A stretch of 64,000 nt of DNA from an uncultured Bacteroides sp. (GTDB lineage: Bacteria > Bacteroidota > Bacteroidia > Bacteroidales > Bacteroidaceae): the NCBI GenBank assembly GCA_949294185.1, contig CASFGA010000008.1:95367-159366 (forward strand). The letters are read 5' to 3'. Numbering within the stretch: position 1 is the stretch's first letter; each line of letters begins with the position of its first letter. Positions 26,088-37,149 of this stretch are shown here, piece by piece. The position numbers were made by a program, and so were the translations under genes. Under the pieces are notes generated by a model. That model did not search any database, was not told the DNA's origin, and saw only the letters and a program-made list of their open reading frames with translations.

Positions 26088-26780
26088 TTACAGTAAAATC
26101 GTGTAGGTCTCCAGTGTTTTCAGATTGATGTACCACAGCTTTCCGCTCATTACATCTCCGTAGCCGCATATAATCTTGACCACTTCATTGGCTTCCGCGC
26201 AGCCTATCAGTCCGGGAATGAATCCTATTACCCCTTTGGACGGCTGAGGCATGGAGAGCATTTCTGCTTCGTCGGGAAAGAGGTCACGGTAGGTTTTCCC
26301 TCCTTTGTAGTTGAATACGGATATCTGTCCGTCAAAGTCGCGTATGGCTCCGTACACATAAATCTTGTCAAGGCGCACGCAGACATCGTTTATCAGGTAG
26401 CGGGTCTCGAAATTGTCGCATCCGTCTACGATGATATCATACTGTTCGATGATTTCTTCTGCATTTCCAACGGTTAGCCGTGTGGGATAAGCCTTTATGT
26501 CCGATTCGCTGTTCAGGGCTTGCAGATGTTTTTGAGCCTGCACCGCCTTGGGCAGACCGATTTCTGCTTCTGTATAGAGCACTTGTCGCTGGAGATTGCT
26601 TGCGCTGACGGTATCATTGTCTATCAGACCGATAGTTCCCACTCCGGCACCTGCCAGATAAAGGGCGATGGGGCAGCCCAGTCCGCCGACACCGACGATG
26701 AGCACCCGTGCTTTTTTCAGGCGTTCCTGTCCTTCCTGACCGATTTCGGGCAGAAGAATCTGACGGTTGTATCTTTCCAT
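26088..26780 (-). CDS. thiF: ThiF/MoeB-type adenylyltransferase
   Basis: A 230-residue E1-like adenylyltransferase. It activates the ThiS C-terminal Gly as acyl-adenylate for sulfur loading. The ATP-binding loop VLIVGVGGLGCPIALYLAGAG (shown in part) starts near residue 26, with D-N-D at residue 53-55, the Arg-rich SNLQRQVLY contact and VDGCDNFETRYL. No C-terminal rhodanese domain and no obvious CxxC zinc pairs, which is the short ThiF form. Last gene of the thi operon; a 105-base gap after thiH makes partial separation possible. Confidence 0.94.
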   Translation of the reverse strand: MERYNRQILLPEIGQEGQERLKKARVLIVGVGGLGCPIALYLAGAGVGTIGLIDNDTVSASNLQRQVLYTEAEIGLPKAVQAQKHLQALNSESDIKAYPTRLTVGNAEEIIEQYDIIVDGCDNFETRYLINDVCVRLDKIYVYGAIRDFDGQISVFNYKGGKTYRDLFPDEAEMLSMPQPSKGVIGFIPGLIGCAEANEVVKIICGYGDVMSGKLWYINLKTLETYTILL

Positions 26781-26884
26781 GATTCGGATGAGACAATATG
26801 GTTTAAAGTTTCATGCCGGCGGAATGATTGTCTTGTCCGAGGAAAAACAATGTTCTGTCGGCATGAAAATGTGAGATTGTCGGT

Positions 26885-28006
26885 TTATCTTACGAAGTCG
26901 AACGAAGCGTCCCAGTCTTTCCATACCGGTTCGCGCCCCAAAGACTTCAGGGCATGTTCCACTTCCACCGCCGTGCGGTCGTCGCTGATATGGAATTGTT
27001 CCAAAGCTTGGGGATAAGTATAATATCCGCCCGGCTCGGTCTTGCTTTCGGCACTCATGGTCGTTACGCCCAGTGAAGCCATGTGGTCGCGGATGTATGC
27101 CGGTTCGCGGGTGGAATAGGATATGTCGACATCGTGGTCGAATATGCGCATGGCGAAAGTAACTTGGGCAAGCTCCTTGTCGCTCATGATGACATTCGGT
27201 TGGAATCCTTCGTTCTCGGCCGGACGCATGCGGGGGAAGTTCACGCTGTATTTCGTTTTCCAGTAATGCTTTTGCAGGTAGCGCAAATGGTAAGCCATCA
27301 TCGTAACATCAGTCCGCCAGTCTTCAAGTCCGATCAGTACGCCCATGCCGATGGAGTGAACTCCTGCCTGCCCCATACGGTCGAAGCCGTTGACGCGCCA
27401 TTCGAACTTCGATTTCATGCCGCGCGGATGATAAACATTATAGCGTGCCTTGTTGTATGTCTCCTGAAAGCAGATTACACCGTTCATCCCATGCTTGGTT
27501 AGTTCGGCATATTCTTCGGTCTTGAGTGGCATTACCTCTATCTTCAGGTTGGAGAAGTAAGGCTTGGCCAGGTCGAGAGCCTTGGCCAGATACGGCACTC
27601 CCGCCTTGGCCGGATTTTCGCCGGTTACGATCAGCAGGTTTTCAAACGGGCCCAGTTTCTTGATGGCCTTGTATTCGTTTTCTATTTCCTCTGGTGTAAG
27701 GATGGTACGGGCCATCGGATTGCTGATATGGAATCCGCAATATACACAGGAGTTGGTGCACGAGTTGGTAAGATACAAAGGTATGAACATGGATACGGTC
27801 TTGCCGAAGCGTTCTTCGGTATACTTGCGGCTGAGCCGTGCCATCGGTTCGAGATACTTTTCGGCAGCCGGAGAAACCAGTGCCATGAAGTCGTCCACAT
27901 CGCAGCGTTCCTTCTCAAGTGCGCGGAGCACATCGGCTTCGGTTTTGGCATTGATGGCGCGGGTGGTTTCTTCCCAGTCTATTTTTTCTAATTCTTCGCT
28001 GAACAT
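26885..28006 (-). CDS. thiH: 2-iminoacetate synthase
   Basis: A 373-residue radical SAM enzyme that cleaves tyrosine to dehydroglycine (2-iminoacetate) for thiazole synthesis in anaerobes. The cluster motif is CTNSCVYCGF (CxxxCxxC) near residue 80, followed by the biotin/thiamin-synthesis domain with GENPAKAGVPYL and SVNFPRMRPAE. ATG 28006 is preferred over an in-frame TTG five codons upstream. Use of ThiH rather than ThiO fits an anaerobic organism. Confidence 0.97.
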   Translation of the reverse strand: MFSEELEKIDWEETTRAINAKTEADVLRALEKERCDVDDFMALVSPAAEKYLEPMARLSRKYTEERFGKTVSMFIPLYLTNSCTNSCVYCGFHISNPMARTILTPEEIENEYKAIKKLGPFENLLIVTGENPAKAGVPYLAKALDLAKPYFSNLKIEVMPLKTEEYAELTKHGMNGVICFQETYNKARYNVYHPRGMKSKFEWRVNGFDRMGQAGVHSIGMGVLIGLEDWRTDVTMMAYHLRYLQKHYWKTKYSVNFPRMRPAENEGFQPNVIMSDKELAQVTFAMRIFDHDVDISYSTREPAYIRDHMASLGVTTMSAESKTEPGGYYTYPQALEQFHISDDRTAVEVEHALKSLGREPVWKDWDASFDFVR

Positions 28007-28078
28007 TTTATGAATGAACAATTAAAGGTTAATGATCAATGGCGGCTATGTATGGATACCATATCCGCTATTGATTTT

Positions 28079-29785
<1,707 letters not shown>

Positions 29786-29793
29786 TTAGATTG

Positions 29794-30567
29794 TCAGTTG
29801 AGAAATGCGGTTAAAGGAGATGAGGCGGAAGCTTCGAAGCTTGCGGTCTGGATGCCCAATCCGGCTTCGTAGGCGCGACGGCCTGCAATGACGGCTTCTT
29901 TAAAGGCGACAGCCATTTCTTCCGGATTGCCTGCTACGGCAATGGCCGTATTGACCAGACAGGCTGCTGCACCCATCTCCATTGCTTCGGCCGCATGGCT
30001 CGGTGCACCGATTCCCGCATCCACTACCACCGGCACGTTGCTCTGCTCGATGATGATGCGCAGAAAGTCGCGTGTCTGCAATCCCTTGTTGGTGCCGATA
30101 GGGGCGGCAAGCGGCATGACTGTGGCGGCTCCCGCTTCCTCCAGACGCTTGCAGAGCGTAGGGTCGGCCTGACAGTACGGAAGTACAACGAAGCCCAGTT
30201 TTACCAGTTCCTCCGTAGCCTTCAGTGTTTCGGTGGAGTCGGGAAGAAGGTAGCGCGGGTCAGGATGGATTTCAAGTTTCAGCCAATTCGTGCCGAAAGC
30301 TTCACGGGCCATCTGTGCGGCGAATACGGCTTCTTCCGCCGTGCGCACTCCCGAAGTGTTGGGGAGAAGCTGGATATGCGGGTGAACGATATGCTTCAGC
30401 ATGTCGTCTTCCTTGTCGTTCAGTTCGATACGTTTCATGGCTACGGTAACCATTTCTGTGTCCGAGGCAAGTATTGCCTTTTCCATCATCTCGTTTGAGT
30501 TGAATTTGCCGGTTCCCAAGAACAGGCGAGAGCCGAATTCCTTTCCGGCGATTATCAGTTTTTCCAT
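29794..30567 (-). CDS. thiG: Thiazole synthase
   Basis: A 257-residue (beta/alpha)8 enzyme that joins 1-deoxyxylulose-5-phosphate, 2-iminoacetate and ThiS-bound sulfur. The Schiff-base Lys is expected in WLKLEIHPD and the phosphate site in [16 protein letters not shown]. Length is typical. Sits between thiE and thiC. Confidence 0.98.
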   Translation of the reverse strand: MEKLIIAGKEFGSRLFLGTGKFNSNEMMEKAILASDTEMVTVAMKRIELNDKEDDMLKHIVHPHIQLLPNTSGVRTAEEAVFAAQMAREAFGTNWLKLEIHPDPRYLLPDSTETLKATEELVKLGFVVLPYCQADPTLCKRLEEAGAATVMPLAAPIGTNKGLQTRDFLRIIIEQSNVPVVVDAGIGAPSHAAEAMEMGAAACLVNTAIAVAGNPEEMAVAFKEAVIAGRRAYEAGLGIQTASFEASASSPLTAFLN

Positions 30568-30602
30568 TGTCGTATATTCTTTTTATTGTTGATTGTTCAG
30601 TT

Positions 30603-31223
30603 TCAGACGGTGGGAATGGACAGGATGCGCCGTGTCTCTTCCACCGGGTTGTCGGCGCGGAGGATGGTTCCGCTCAGGGCAATGCCCGTTACGCCCGTCT
30701 GCAGGATGGCGGGGATGTCTTCAAAAGTAATGCCTCCGATGGCTACAATCGGCAGCCGGATATCCGCTTCCTTCATCTGTCGGACGATGGAACGGTATCC
30801 CTCCAGACCCAGAATGGGGCTGAGGTTCTTTTTGGTCGTCGTGAAGCGGAAAGGGCCGCAACCGATATAGTCGGCGCCGGCATCGTAATGCATCTTGATG
30901 TCGTCGAATGTATTGGCCGTTCCGCCGATGATGAATCCGCTGCCCAACATACGCCGGGCTTCGGCTACAGGCATGTCTTTCTTTCCTAAGTGAACGCCGT
31001 CGGCCTTCAGCTCTTTTGCCAGTTCCACATGGTCGTCGATGATGAACGTGGCATGATAGGCCCGGCACAAGTCCTGCACGCGGCGCGCCTCCCGTTCCAC
31101 TTCATTCGCAGGAGTGTCTTTCATGCGCAGCTGAATCCACCGGCATCCTCCTTCAAGTGCCATGCGTGCCGAATCATAATATGTATATCGGTCGGTGTAG
31201 TGTGTGATGAACTGAAGTTCCAT
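30603..31223 (-). CDS. thiE: Thiamine-phosphate synthase
   Basis: A 206-residue TIM barrel that couples HMP-PP with thiazole phosphate to thiamine phosphate. Substrate-binding blocks: CRWIQLRMKD near residue 28, FIIDDHVELAKELKADGVHLG, GGTANTFDD and GPFRFTTTK, ending in GITGIALSGTIL. These are better conserved than in the second family member at 25422. It starts four bases after the thiS stop. Confidence 0.97.
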   Translation of the reverse strand: MELQFITHYTDRYTYYDSARMALEGGCRWIQLRMKDTPANEVEREARRVQDLCRAYHATFIIDDHVELAKELKADGVHLGKKDMPVAEARRMLGSGFIIGGTANTFDDIKMHYDAGADYIGCGPFRFTTTKKNLSPILGLEGYRSIVRQMKEADIRLPIVAIGGITFEDIPAILQTGVTGIALSGTILRADNPVEETRRILSIPTV

Positions 31224-31226
31224 GGC

Positions 31227-31427
31227 TTATCCTCCGCATGCGGCTTTGATGATTACTAAGCTGTCGCCCGGCTGCAAGAGGGTGTTTCCCCACTCCGTGC
31301 GCGGAATCATGCGGTTGTGCAGGGCTATGGCCACTCCTTGGGCGGGAAGTTCCAGCTGGTGTGCCAGATCGGCAACCGTATTTCCTTCGATGAGTTCTGT
31401 CTCTTTGTTGTTTACTGATATTTTCAT
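31227..31427 (-). CDS. thiS: Thiamine sulfur carrier protein
   Basis: A 66-residue ubiquitin-fold carrier ending in the required Gly-Gly (AACGG), which is adenylated by ThiF and thiocarboxylated. First gene of the riboswitch-controlled thi operon. Confidence 0.96.
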   Translation of the reverse strand: MKISVNNKETELIEGNTVADLAHQLELPAQGVAIALHNRMIPRTEWGNTLLQPGDSLVIIKAACGG

Positions 31428-31499
31428 GGTCGAATGAATTAGTGGGAGTAATACAAAGAGCGGTGCCAGTAAAATAGCGGAAAGAGAATTTCAGCAGAC

Positions 31500-31577
31500 A
31501 ACAATCCCTTCGTCGGTACTAACCGCATCAGGTTCGCAGGGTATAATCTCAGCCCGTCTTGTGGGCACCCCTTTGTT
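31500..31577 (-). promoter_or_regulatory. TPP riboswitch (THI element)
   Basis: On the minus strand the region reads GGGGTGCC ... GGGCTGAGAT ... ACCCTGCGAACCTGATGCGG ... TTAGTACCGACGAAGGGA (given in parts), which are the conserved P1-P5 pieces of the THI box, including CTGAGA and ACCTGA. It lies about 70 bases ahead of thiS and should repress the six-gene operon when thiamine pyrophosphate is plentiful, probably by blocking translation since no terminator hairpin with a T run is seen between it and thiS. Confidence 0.95.
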
Positions 31578-31588
31578 TTACTTCACGG

Positions 31589-31596
31589 CAAAAGTA
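31589..31596 (-). promoter_or_regulatory. Bacteroides-type -7 box (TACTTTTG) for thi operon
   Basis: Minus-strand TACTTTTG, 12 bases upstream of the riboswitch 5' edge, so the transcript would begin just before the aptamer. Confidence 0.65.
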
Positions 31597-31656
31597 CATG
31601 AAAAGATTGGAATAAGGAAACAAAAGGGGATTTTTTTGCATGAATGTATAGAGCAT

Positions 31657-31715
31657 GGCAATATAATAACCGAAACCTGCACGGTGAGGCAGGGCGTTGC
31701 GATTATTATATTGCC
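31657..31715. other. Long perfect hairpin in the gap after the TPR gene
   Basis: A perfect 13-bp stem GGCAATATAATAA / TTATTATATTGCC encloses a second 5-bp stem CCTGC / GCAGG. It is about 78 bases past the stop of the pseudo-protease/TPR gene and before the thi promoter. No T run follows on either strand. It could be a 3' end element, a processing site or part of a small RNA. Confidence 0.6.
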
Positions 31716-31793
31716 AAAAATCCTGCGTATCAGGTAAAGAATTTGGGAAACAGCGGTGATATTTCTGTTGGATAAGACAGAAACTTTTTGGGG

Positions 31794-33494
31794 CTATTTG
31801 CCGTAACGCTCTATCAGGTCTCCGGCCACGGTGTCACCCAGTTCCTTGGCCTTGTTCAGGTTGGCAAGCCCTTCCTGCTTCTTGTCCTGCTGCACCTGGA
31901 TGTATCCCAGCATGCGGTAGGCGGCTGCATTTCCCGCATCAAGGCTGATGGCCTGCTGAAGCGCCTTGATGGCTTCGTCCAGTTGGTTGATGCGCAGGTG
32001 CACGCTTCCCTTTTCCACCCAGTATTCGGCATTGGACGGTTCCATTTCCACCGCCTTGTTGATGTCGTTGAGGGCTTGCTGGAACATGCGGCACTGCATT
32101 TCCGTCTGCTCGCGCACCAGATAAAATTCGGCGGACACCTGTCCCATCATGGCGTCATAAAAGTCGTTGTAGTCGAGCACGGCTTCGCGGAACAGGCCGG
32201 CTTCTCCCTTTATGCGTGCCCGCTCATACAGATAGGGAGCCGCATCCTGTCCGTAAGGTTTGTTGAACCGTACCACGGCGCTGTCCATCAAGGCTATCAC
32301 TTCTTTCTTCTCGACACCTTCCGTCAGCTCCTTGGCTTTGGCGGCCGAATAGAAGGAGGCGGCAGAGGCCAGAGGCGTGCGGTTTACGGCGTCATAGGCA
32401 GTGAAGGCTTCGGCATACTTCCGCATGGCAAAGTAGATGTCGCCCTGCACCTGATAATAAAGTCCCTCCTGAGCCGACGAGAGTGCCTCGTTTATTTCGT
32501 TCAGGGCTCGCTCTAATGTCCAGTCGCCGTAAGGCTTCTGGTTTCCGATGGCGATATTGTAGTTGTAAAGGAGTCTGGCAATATTGTAGTGGGCTTCAGC
32601 CTTGTTTTCCGCCACATCAAGCATTTTTTCCAGTTCCTTTTCTGCCAAAGCGTTGTGCTGGTCATCACCGAATCCTATATAGCAGGTGGCCCGTCGCTGG
32701 TATCCTTCGACATTGTTCGGGTATTGGCTGATGAAGTCGTTCAGCAAATCCAGATAGGCATCGCGTGAAAGTTGCGATGACTGCATGTACAGATAGACCA
32801 ACGCCTGCGACTCATCGTCGGGCAAGGCTTTCTTTATGCCGATGGAGTTGAGGATGAAATCACTCCCCGACAGAGCGGAGATGGAAAGGGATGAGGCGAA
32901 CTCGATGCCGATGGCATAGCTCTCTTTGCTGTCTTTTTCGGCATTTTTCTGGATTACCCCGATTACTTCCCCCCCTTCATTCATGATGGGACAGCTTACG
33001 GTCTTGTCGGTCGTCTGCATGTCGAGCGTGTAATAGAAGGAGTTGTTGCTGATGCTGTCTACCTTTGTGACTTTTCCGTTTTGAATCTGGGGAGACTTCT
33101 GTGTGGAGTAGGGCAGCAGATAGACAGTTGCCCCGGTTGCCGTGGCCTGCATGGCGGGCTGTAGTGCCGTGGTCTTCTTGTCTGCTTCCGTACGGAACTT
33201 GACGACATCATAGATTCCGTTGGCTCCCAGGATGCTGATGACCGGCAGCTCTTTTCCGTCGGCGGTTACTACTACGGCACGTTTGGCTCCCTTGAAGAGG
33301 GTATAGTCGGATATGGCCGTACCGTTTTCGTCGATATAGAAGCCGTTTCCGGTGTTCAGAATCTTGTTCTCCTTGTTGTAGGTGATGATGGAAAAGACGG
33401 CTTTGCGTGCCTTGTTCACCCATTTGGGCTGTTCTTGTGCCCATCCGGACTGGAAGAGCAGGCCGCATGCCAGTATTAAGATTGTTTTCTTCAT
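31794..33494 (-). CDS. Exported trypsin-fold pseudo-protease with TPR repeats
   Basis: A 566-residue exported protein. Signal peptide residues 1-19 (GWAQ). Residues 25-205 look like an HtrA-type trypsin fold: GNGFYIDENG, ISDYTLF, IYDVVKF, CPIMNEGGEVIGVI. Aligned by eye with HtrA, the catalytic His is Thr65, the Asp is kept (Asp96) and the Ser is Val166, so it should be inactive. From about residue 225 there are TPR-like repeats, with two clear ones at the end (AEYWVEKGSVHLRINQLDEAIKAL shown in part). A scaffold or binding role in the periplasm is likely. It is last in the dnaN-recN run, which its function does not explain. Confidence 0.85.
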   Translation of the reverse strand: MKKTILILACGLLFQSGWAQEQPKWVNKARKAVFSIITYNKENKILNTGNGFYIDENGTAISDYTLFKGAKRAVVVTADGKELPVISILGANGIYDVVKFRTEADKKTTALQPAMQATATGATVYLLPYSTQKSPQIQNGKVTKVDSISNNSFYYTLDMQTTDKTVSCPIMNEGGEVIGVIQKNAEKDSKESYAIGIEFASSLSISALSGSDFILNSIGIKKALPDDESQALVYLYMQSSQLSRDAYLDLLNDFISQYPNNVEGYQRRATCYIGFGDDQHNALAEKELEKMLDVAENKAEAHYNIARLLYNYNIAIGNQKPYGDWTLERALNEINEALSSAQEGLYYQVQGDIYFAMRKYAEAFTAYDAVNRTPLASAASFYSAAKAKELTEGVEKKEVIALMDSAVVRFNKPYGQDAAPYLYERARIKGEAGLFREAVLDYNDFYDAMMGQVSAEFYLVREQTEMQCRMFQQALNDINKAVEMEPSNAEYWVEKGSVHLRINQLDEAIKALQQAISLDAGNAAAYRMLGYIQVQQDKKQEGLANLNKAKELGDTVAGDLIERYGK

Positions 33495-33516
33495 GTTATT
33501 ATGGTTGTGGTAATGT

Positions 33517-34266
33517 TTATTCGTGTTTAAATCCCCGCTGTTTTACGGCTTCGTAGATAAGGATTCCTGCCGCTACCGATACGTTCAGCGATTCGATGGT
33601 GCCGAACAGCGGAATCTTCACCCATTCATCGCAGAGGGAAAGGTGTTCGTCGGGTACGCCCGTATCTTCCGCTCCCATGATGATGCAGGTAGGGGCGGTA
33701 TAGTCGGCTTTCGTATAGTCGTAGTCTCCGTCTTCTGTGGCGGCTATAATCTTGAATCCGCTTTCTTTCAGGAAGCTGATGGTCGACTTCAGACTGTTTT
33801 CCCGGCATACCGGGATGGTGTGAAGTGCGCCTGCCGAGGTCTTTATGGCATCGGCGTTTACACTGACACTGTTTCTGGAGGGGATGATGATGGCATCCAC
33901 TCCGGCACACTCGCAGGTACGGGCAATGGCCCCGAAGTTACGCACATCGGTCAGTCCGTCAAGCATGATCAGCAGCGGGTTTTTCCCCTGCTCGAAGAGG
34001 AAGGGCACGATGTCTTCCGTGCGCTGGTAGGTGATGGGAGAGATGAATGCCACCACTCCCTGATGGTTTTTCTTGGTGATGCGATTGATTCGCTCCACCG
34101 GAACTCGCTGTACGGGGATGAAGGTGTCCTTCAGGGCGGCGAACAGTTCTTTCGACAGATCGCTCTGAATGTCTTTTTTCACCAGAATCTTGTCGATTTC
34201 CTTGCCTGCCTGTATTGCTTCGATGACGGCTCTTACGCCGAATATCATTTCGTTTTTTTCAATCAT
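33517..34266 (-). CDS. rlmB: 23S rRNA 2'-O-methyltransferase, RlmB/SpoU type
   Basis: A 249-residue TrmH-family (SPOUT) methyltransferase. An N-terminal substrate-binding domain (EMIFGVRAVIEAI, residues 5-17) precedes the knot domain with LDGLTDVRNFGAIARTCECAG (shown in part), IIMGAEDTGV and SLNVSVAAGILIYEA, the three SAM/dimer motifs. RlmB methylates G2251 in the 23S peptidyl-transferase loop; another ribose target cannot be excluded. 15 bases after the recN stop. Confidence 0.94.
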   Translation of the reverse strand: MIEKNEMIFGVRAVIEAIQAGKEIDKILVKKDIQSDLSKELFAALKDTFIPVQRVPVERINRITKKNHQGVVAFISPITYQRTEDIVPFLFEQGKNPLLIMLDGLTDVRNFGAIARTCECAGVDAIIIPSRNSVSVNADAIKTSAGALHTIPVCRENSLKSTISFLKESGFKIIAATEDGDYDYTKADYTAPTCIIMGAEDTGVPDEHLSLCDEWVKIPLFGTIESLNVSVAAGILIYEAVKQRGFKHE

Positions 34267-34280
34267 AAGTTGTTTTTTAG

Positions 34281-35948
34281 TTATTTTGAAAGACCTAATA
34301 ATGCACGGGCGTTGTTGATGGCGGCCTCGGTGAGGGTCGTTCCGCTCAGCATGTTGGCTATTTCGCTGATCCGTTCCTCGTCGGTCAGGCGGCGTATATA
34401 GCTGTTGGTGCCCGTTTCTGTATCTTTTTTATATACCTTGTAGTGGGTGCATCCCCGTGCGGCTATCTGCGGCAGATGGGTGATGCTGATGACCTGCCGG
34501 TCTTGCTTGCCCATGTCTTGCATGATGAGGGCCATCTTTTCGGCTATCGAGCCGGACACTCCCGTGTCGATTTCATCAAAGATGATGGTGGGCAGCTTGA
34601 CCGCTCCGGCTATCATGGCCTTCAGCGATAGCATGACGCGGGCTATTTCGCCGCCCGAGGCGATGGAGGCCACGTTTTGCAGTATGCCGTTCTTGTTTGC
34701 TGAAAACAGGAAGGTCACGCTGTCCATACCTTTGGCGTCAGGCTCTTTGCGTGGTGTCAGTTCTACGGCAAACCGCACATTCGGCATCCCCAGAGGGACG
34801 AGCAGTGCTTTCATCTGCTTTTCTATGTCGCCTGCCGAACGGGTGCGGAGCTCGGTAAGCTTTTGGGCTTGCCGGACTACCTGGGCGTACAGCAGGTCTT
34901 TTCGGCTGTTCAGCTCGGCTATGCGGTCGTCGAAAGAAGTGATGGCATTCAGTTGGCTGCGGTATTGTTCCGTAAGGGCTATGAGTTCTTCCACCGTCCC
35001 TACGTGGTGCTTCTGCTGCAGCGAGTATATCAGGTTCAGCCGTTCGTTTACAAAATCCAGACGCGCCGGATTAAAGTCCACTTCCTCCTGTGCGCCGGTC
35101 ATGTCGTGTGCCAGATCTTTCAGCTCTATATAGCAGCTGTCAAGCCGTTCCGCCCATTCCTGTGCAGGAGCATACACGCGCGATATGTTTTGTAATGTCT
35201 GCATGCATTCTTTTGCGAGGGAAAGTGCTCCCCCCTCATCGCCGTTTATCAGTTGCGAAGCCTTGTAAAGTCCGGCTTTGATGTCTTCGGCGTGGCTCAG
35301 TGTCTCCGCTTCCTGTTCCAAAGCCGTCTGTTCGCCTTCTTTCAGGTCGGCTTCATTCAGCTGCTCCAGTTGGAAGCGTATGTAGTCTTCATCCTGCCTG
35401 CTCTTTTCCGCCTGGGCGATGAATGCATCCAGTTCCCGGCACACCTGCCTGTAGTCGTGATACAGTGTCTGATAGGCCGACAGGTCTTTCTCATCCTGCG
35501 CCAGGATGTCCAGAATGTTCAGCTGGAAACCTTCTTTGTTGAGCAGCAGGTTCTGGTGCTGGCTGTGTATGTCAATCAGCTTTTCGCCCAGAATCTTCAT
35601 TTGCGCCAGTGAAGCCGGCGTATCGTTGATGAAAGCCCGGCTTTTTCCGCTTGCCGACACCTCGCGCCGCAAAATGCATTCTTCCGCATCAAACTCTATG
35701 TCATTCTCGTTGAAAAAGTCCTCCATCTGATAGGAGGCGATTCGGAATCGGGCTTCTACGATACATTTGTTTGCTCCATCCTTGATGGCTTTTGCATCGG
35801 CACGTTGTCCCAGCAGCAGTCCGATGGCACCGAGTATGATGGACTTTCCTGCTCCCGTTTCTCCGGTGATGACCGAAAAACCGGGAGTAAAGTCGATGTC
35901 TAGCTTGTCGATGAGTGCATAATTCTGTATGTAGAGAGACTGTAGCAT
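34281..35948 (-). CDS. recN: DNA repair protein RecN
   Basis: A 555-residue SMC-like ATPase for double-strand-break repair. Walker A is GETGAGKSIILG near residue 30; long coiled-coil arms follow (about residues 155-360); the signature and Walker B lie at IASGGEIARVMLSLK and PTIIFDEIDTGVSG. Starts five bases after coaBC. Confidence 0.98.
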   Translation of the reverse strand: MLQSLYIQNYALIDKLDIDFTPGFSVITGETGAGKSIILGAIGLLLGQRADAKAIKDGANKCIVEARFRIASYQMEDFFNENDIEFDAEECILRREVSASGKSRAFINDTPASLAQMKILGEKLIDIHSQHQNLLLNKEGFQLNILDILAQDEKDLSAYQTLYHDYRQVCRELDAFIAQAEKSRQDEDYIRFQLEQLNEADLKEGEQTALEQEAETLSHAEDIKAGLYKASQLINGDEGGALSLAKECMQTLQNISRVYAPAQEWAERLDSCYIELKDLAHDMTGAQEEVDFNPARLDFVNERLNLIYSLQQKHHVGTVEELIALTEQYRSQLNAITSFDDRIAELNSRKDLLYAQVVRQAQKLTELRTRSAGDIEKQMKALLVPLGMPNVRFAVELTPRKEPDAKGMDSVTFLFSANKNGILQNVASIASGGEIARVMLSLKAMIAGAVKLPTIIFDEIDTGVSGSIAEKMALIMQDMGKQDRQVISITHLPQIAARGCTHYKVYKKDTETGTNSYIRRLTDEERISEIANMLSGTTLTEAAINNARALLGLSK

Positions 35949-35952
35949 GATG

Positions 35953-37149
35953 TTAAAATAAAGTTACCAGTTTGTTGATGATGTCTGCCGCCACCTCTTT
36001 TTTTGGCTTGAGCGGATAGGCCATCATGCCTGTGTGGTCGATGATTGTAATCTTGTTGGTGTCGCAGCGGAAGCCTGCCCCTTTGTCGTTCAGAGAGTTC
36101 AGCACGATGAAATCGAAGTTTTTCCGTGCCAGTTTGTCTTGTGCATGGACGATTTCATCGTTTGTCTCCAGAGCGAAGCCCACCAACCGTTGTTCGCCGC
36201 GTTTTTGCCTGCCCAGTTCTGCCGCAATGTCTTTTGTCGGCTTCAGGCGGAACACCAGATCGTCTTTTTCTCTCTTTATTTTCTCACCGGAGGCAGCTTC
36301 CGGAGTGAAGTCGGCCACAGCGGCGCAGAGGATGCCCGCGTCAGCAGTCCGGTAGCAGGCTGTAGCTGCCTGATACATTTGCTCTGCACTTTCCACATCG
36401 ATGCGCGTGATGTTCGGATGAACGGTCTTCAGACTCACCGGTCCGCTTATCAGCGTAACCTGAGCACCCCGTTCGGCACACGTTTCGGCAAGCGCATATC
36501 CCATCTTCCCCGACGAATAGTTGCCGATGAAGCGCACGGGGTCTATCTTCTCATAAGTGGGTCCGGCGGTGATCATGATTTTCTTTCCCTTCAGGTCTTG
36601 CCGGCGGGAGAAGAAGGCTTCAAGCGTCTCGATGATTCTTTCCGGTTCTTCCATGCGTCCTTTACCTACCAGATGGCTGGCAAGTTCTCCGGAAGCAGGC
36701 TCGATGATATGGTTTCCGTATGAGCGCAGAATGTCCAGATTATGCTGGGTGGAAGGATGGGCGAACATGTCCAGATCCATTGCGGGGGCGATGAAGACAG
36801 GAGCCTTCATCGAGAGGTAGGTGGTGACCAGCATGTTGTCTGCAATGCCGTGAGCCATCTTCCCGATGGTCGATGCCGTGGCGGGGGCAATCACCATCGC
36901 GTCCGCCCACAGTCCCAAGTCCACGTGGCTGTGCCATGTGCCGTCCCGTTGGGCGAAAAATTCGCTGATGACGGGTTTGCTGGTCAGAGCCGACAGAGTG
37001 ATGGGGGTGATGAACTCCTTTCCTGCCGGAGTGATGACGATTTGAACCTCTGCTCCCTTTTTTATAAGCCCGCGGGTCAGGATGGCGGCCTTGTATGCGG
37101 CGATGCTTCCTGTTATGCCTAATACGATTTTTTTGCCTTTCATCATCAT
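35953..37149 (-). CDS. coaBC: Bifunctional CoaBC (phosphopantothenoylcysteine synthase/decarboxylase)
   Basis: A 398-residue fused enzyme. The N-terminal flavoprotein decarboxylase half (to ~residue 185) has GSIAAYKA, the His region WHSHVDLG, PAMDLDMF and the substrate clamp region; the C-terminal synthetase half has TAGPTYEKIDPVRFIGNYSSGKMG (shown in part) and the CTP-binding KIKREKDD. It makes 4'-phosphopantetheine from phosphopantothenate and Cys for CoA. Its start overlaps the exonuclease stop by four bases, and three Met codons in a row leave the exact start open. Confidence 0.97.
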   Translation of the reverse strand: MMMKGKKIVLGITGSIAAYKAAILTRGLIKKGAEVQIVITPAGKEFITPITLSALTSKPVISEFFAQRDGTWHSHVDLGLWADAMVIAPATASTIGKMAHGIADNMLVTTYLSMKAPVFIAPAMDLDMFAHPSTQHNLDILRSYGNHIIEPASGELASHLVGKGRMEEPERIIETLEAFFSRRQDLKGKKIMITAGPTYEKIDPVRFIGNYSSGKMGYALAETCAERGAQVTLISGPVSLKTVHPNITRIDVESAEQMYQAATACYRTADAGILCAAVADFTPEAASGEKIKREKDDLVFRLKPTKDIAAELGRQKRGEQRLVGFALETNDEIVHAQDKLARKNFDFIVLNSLNDKGAGFRCDTNKITIIDHTGMMAYPLKPKKEVAADIINKLVTLF

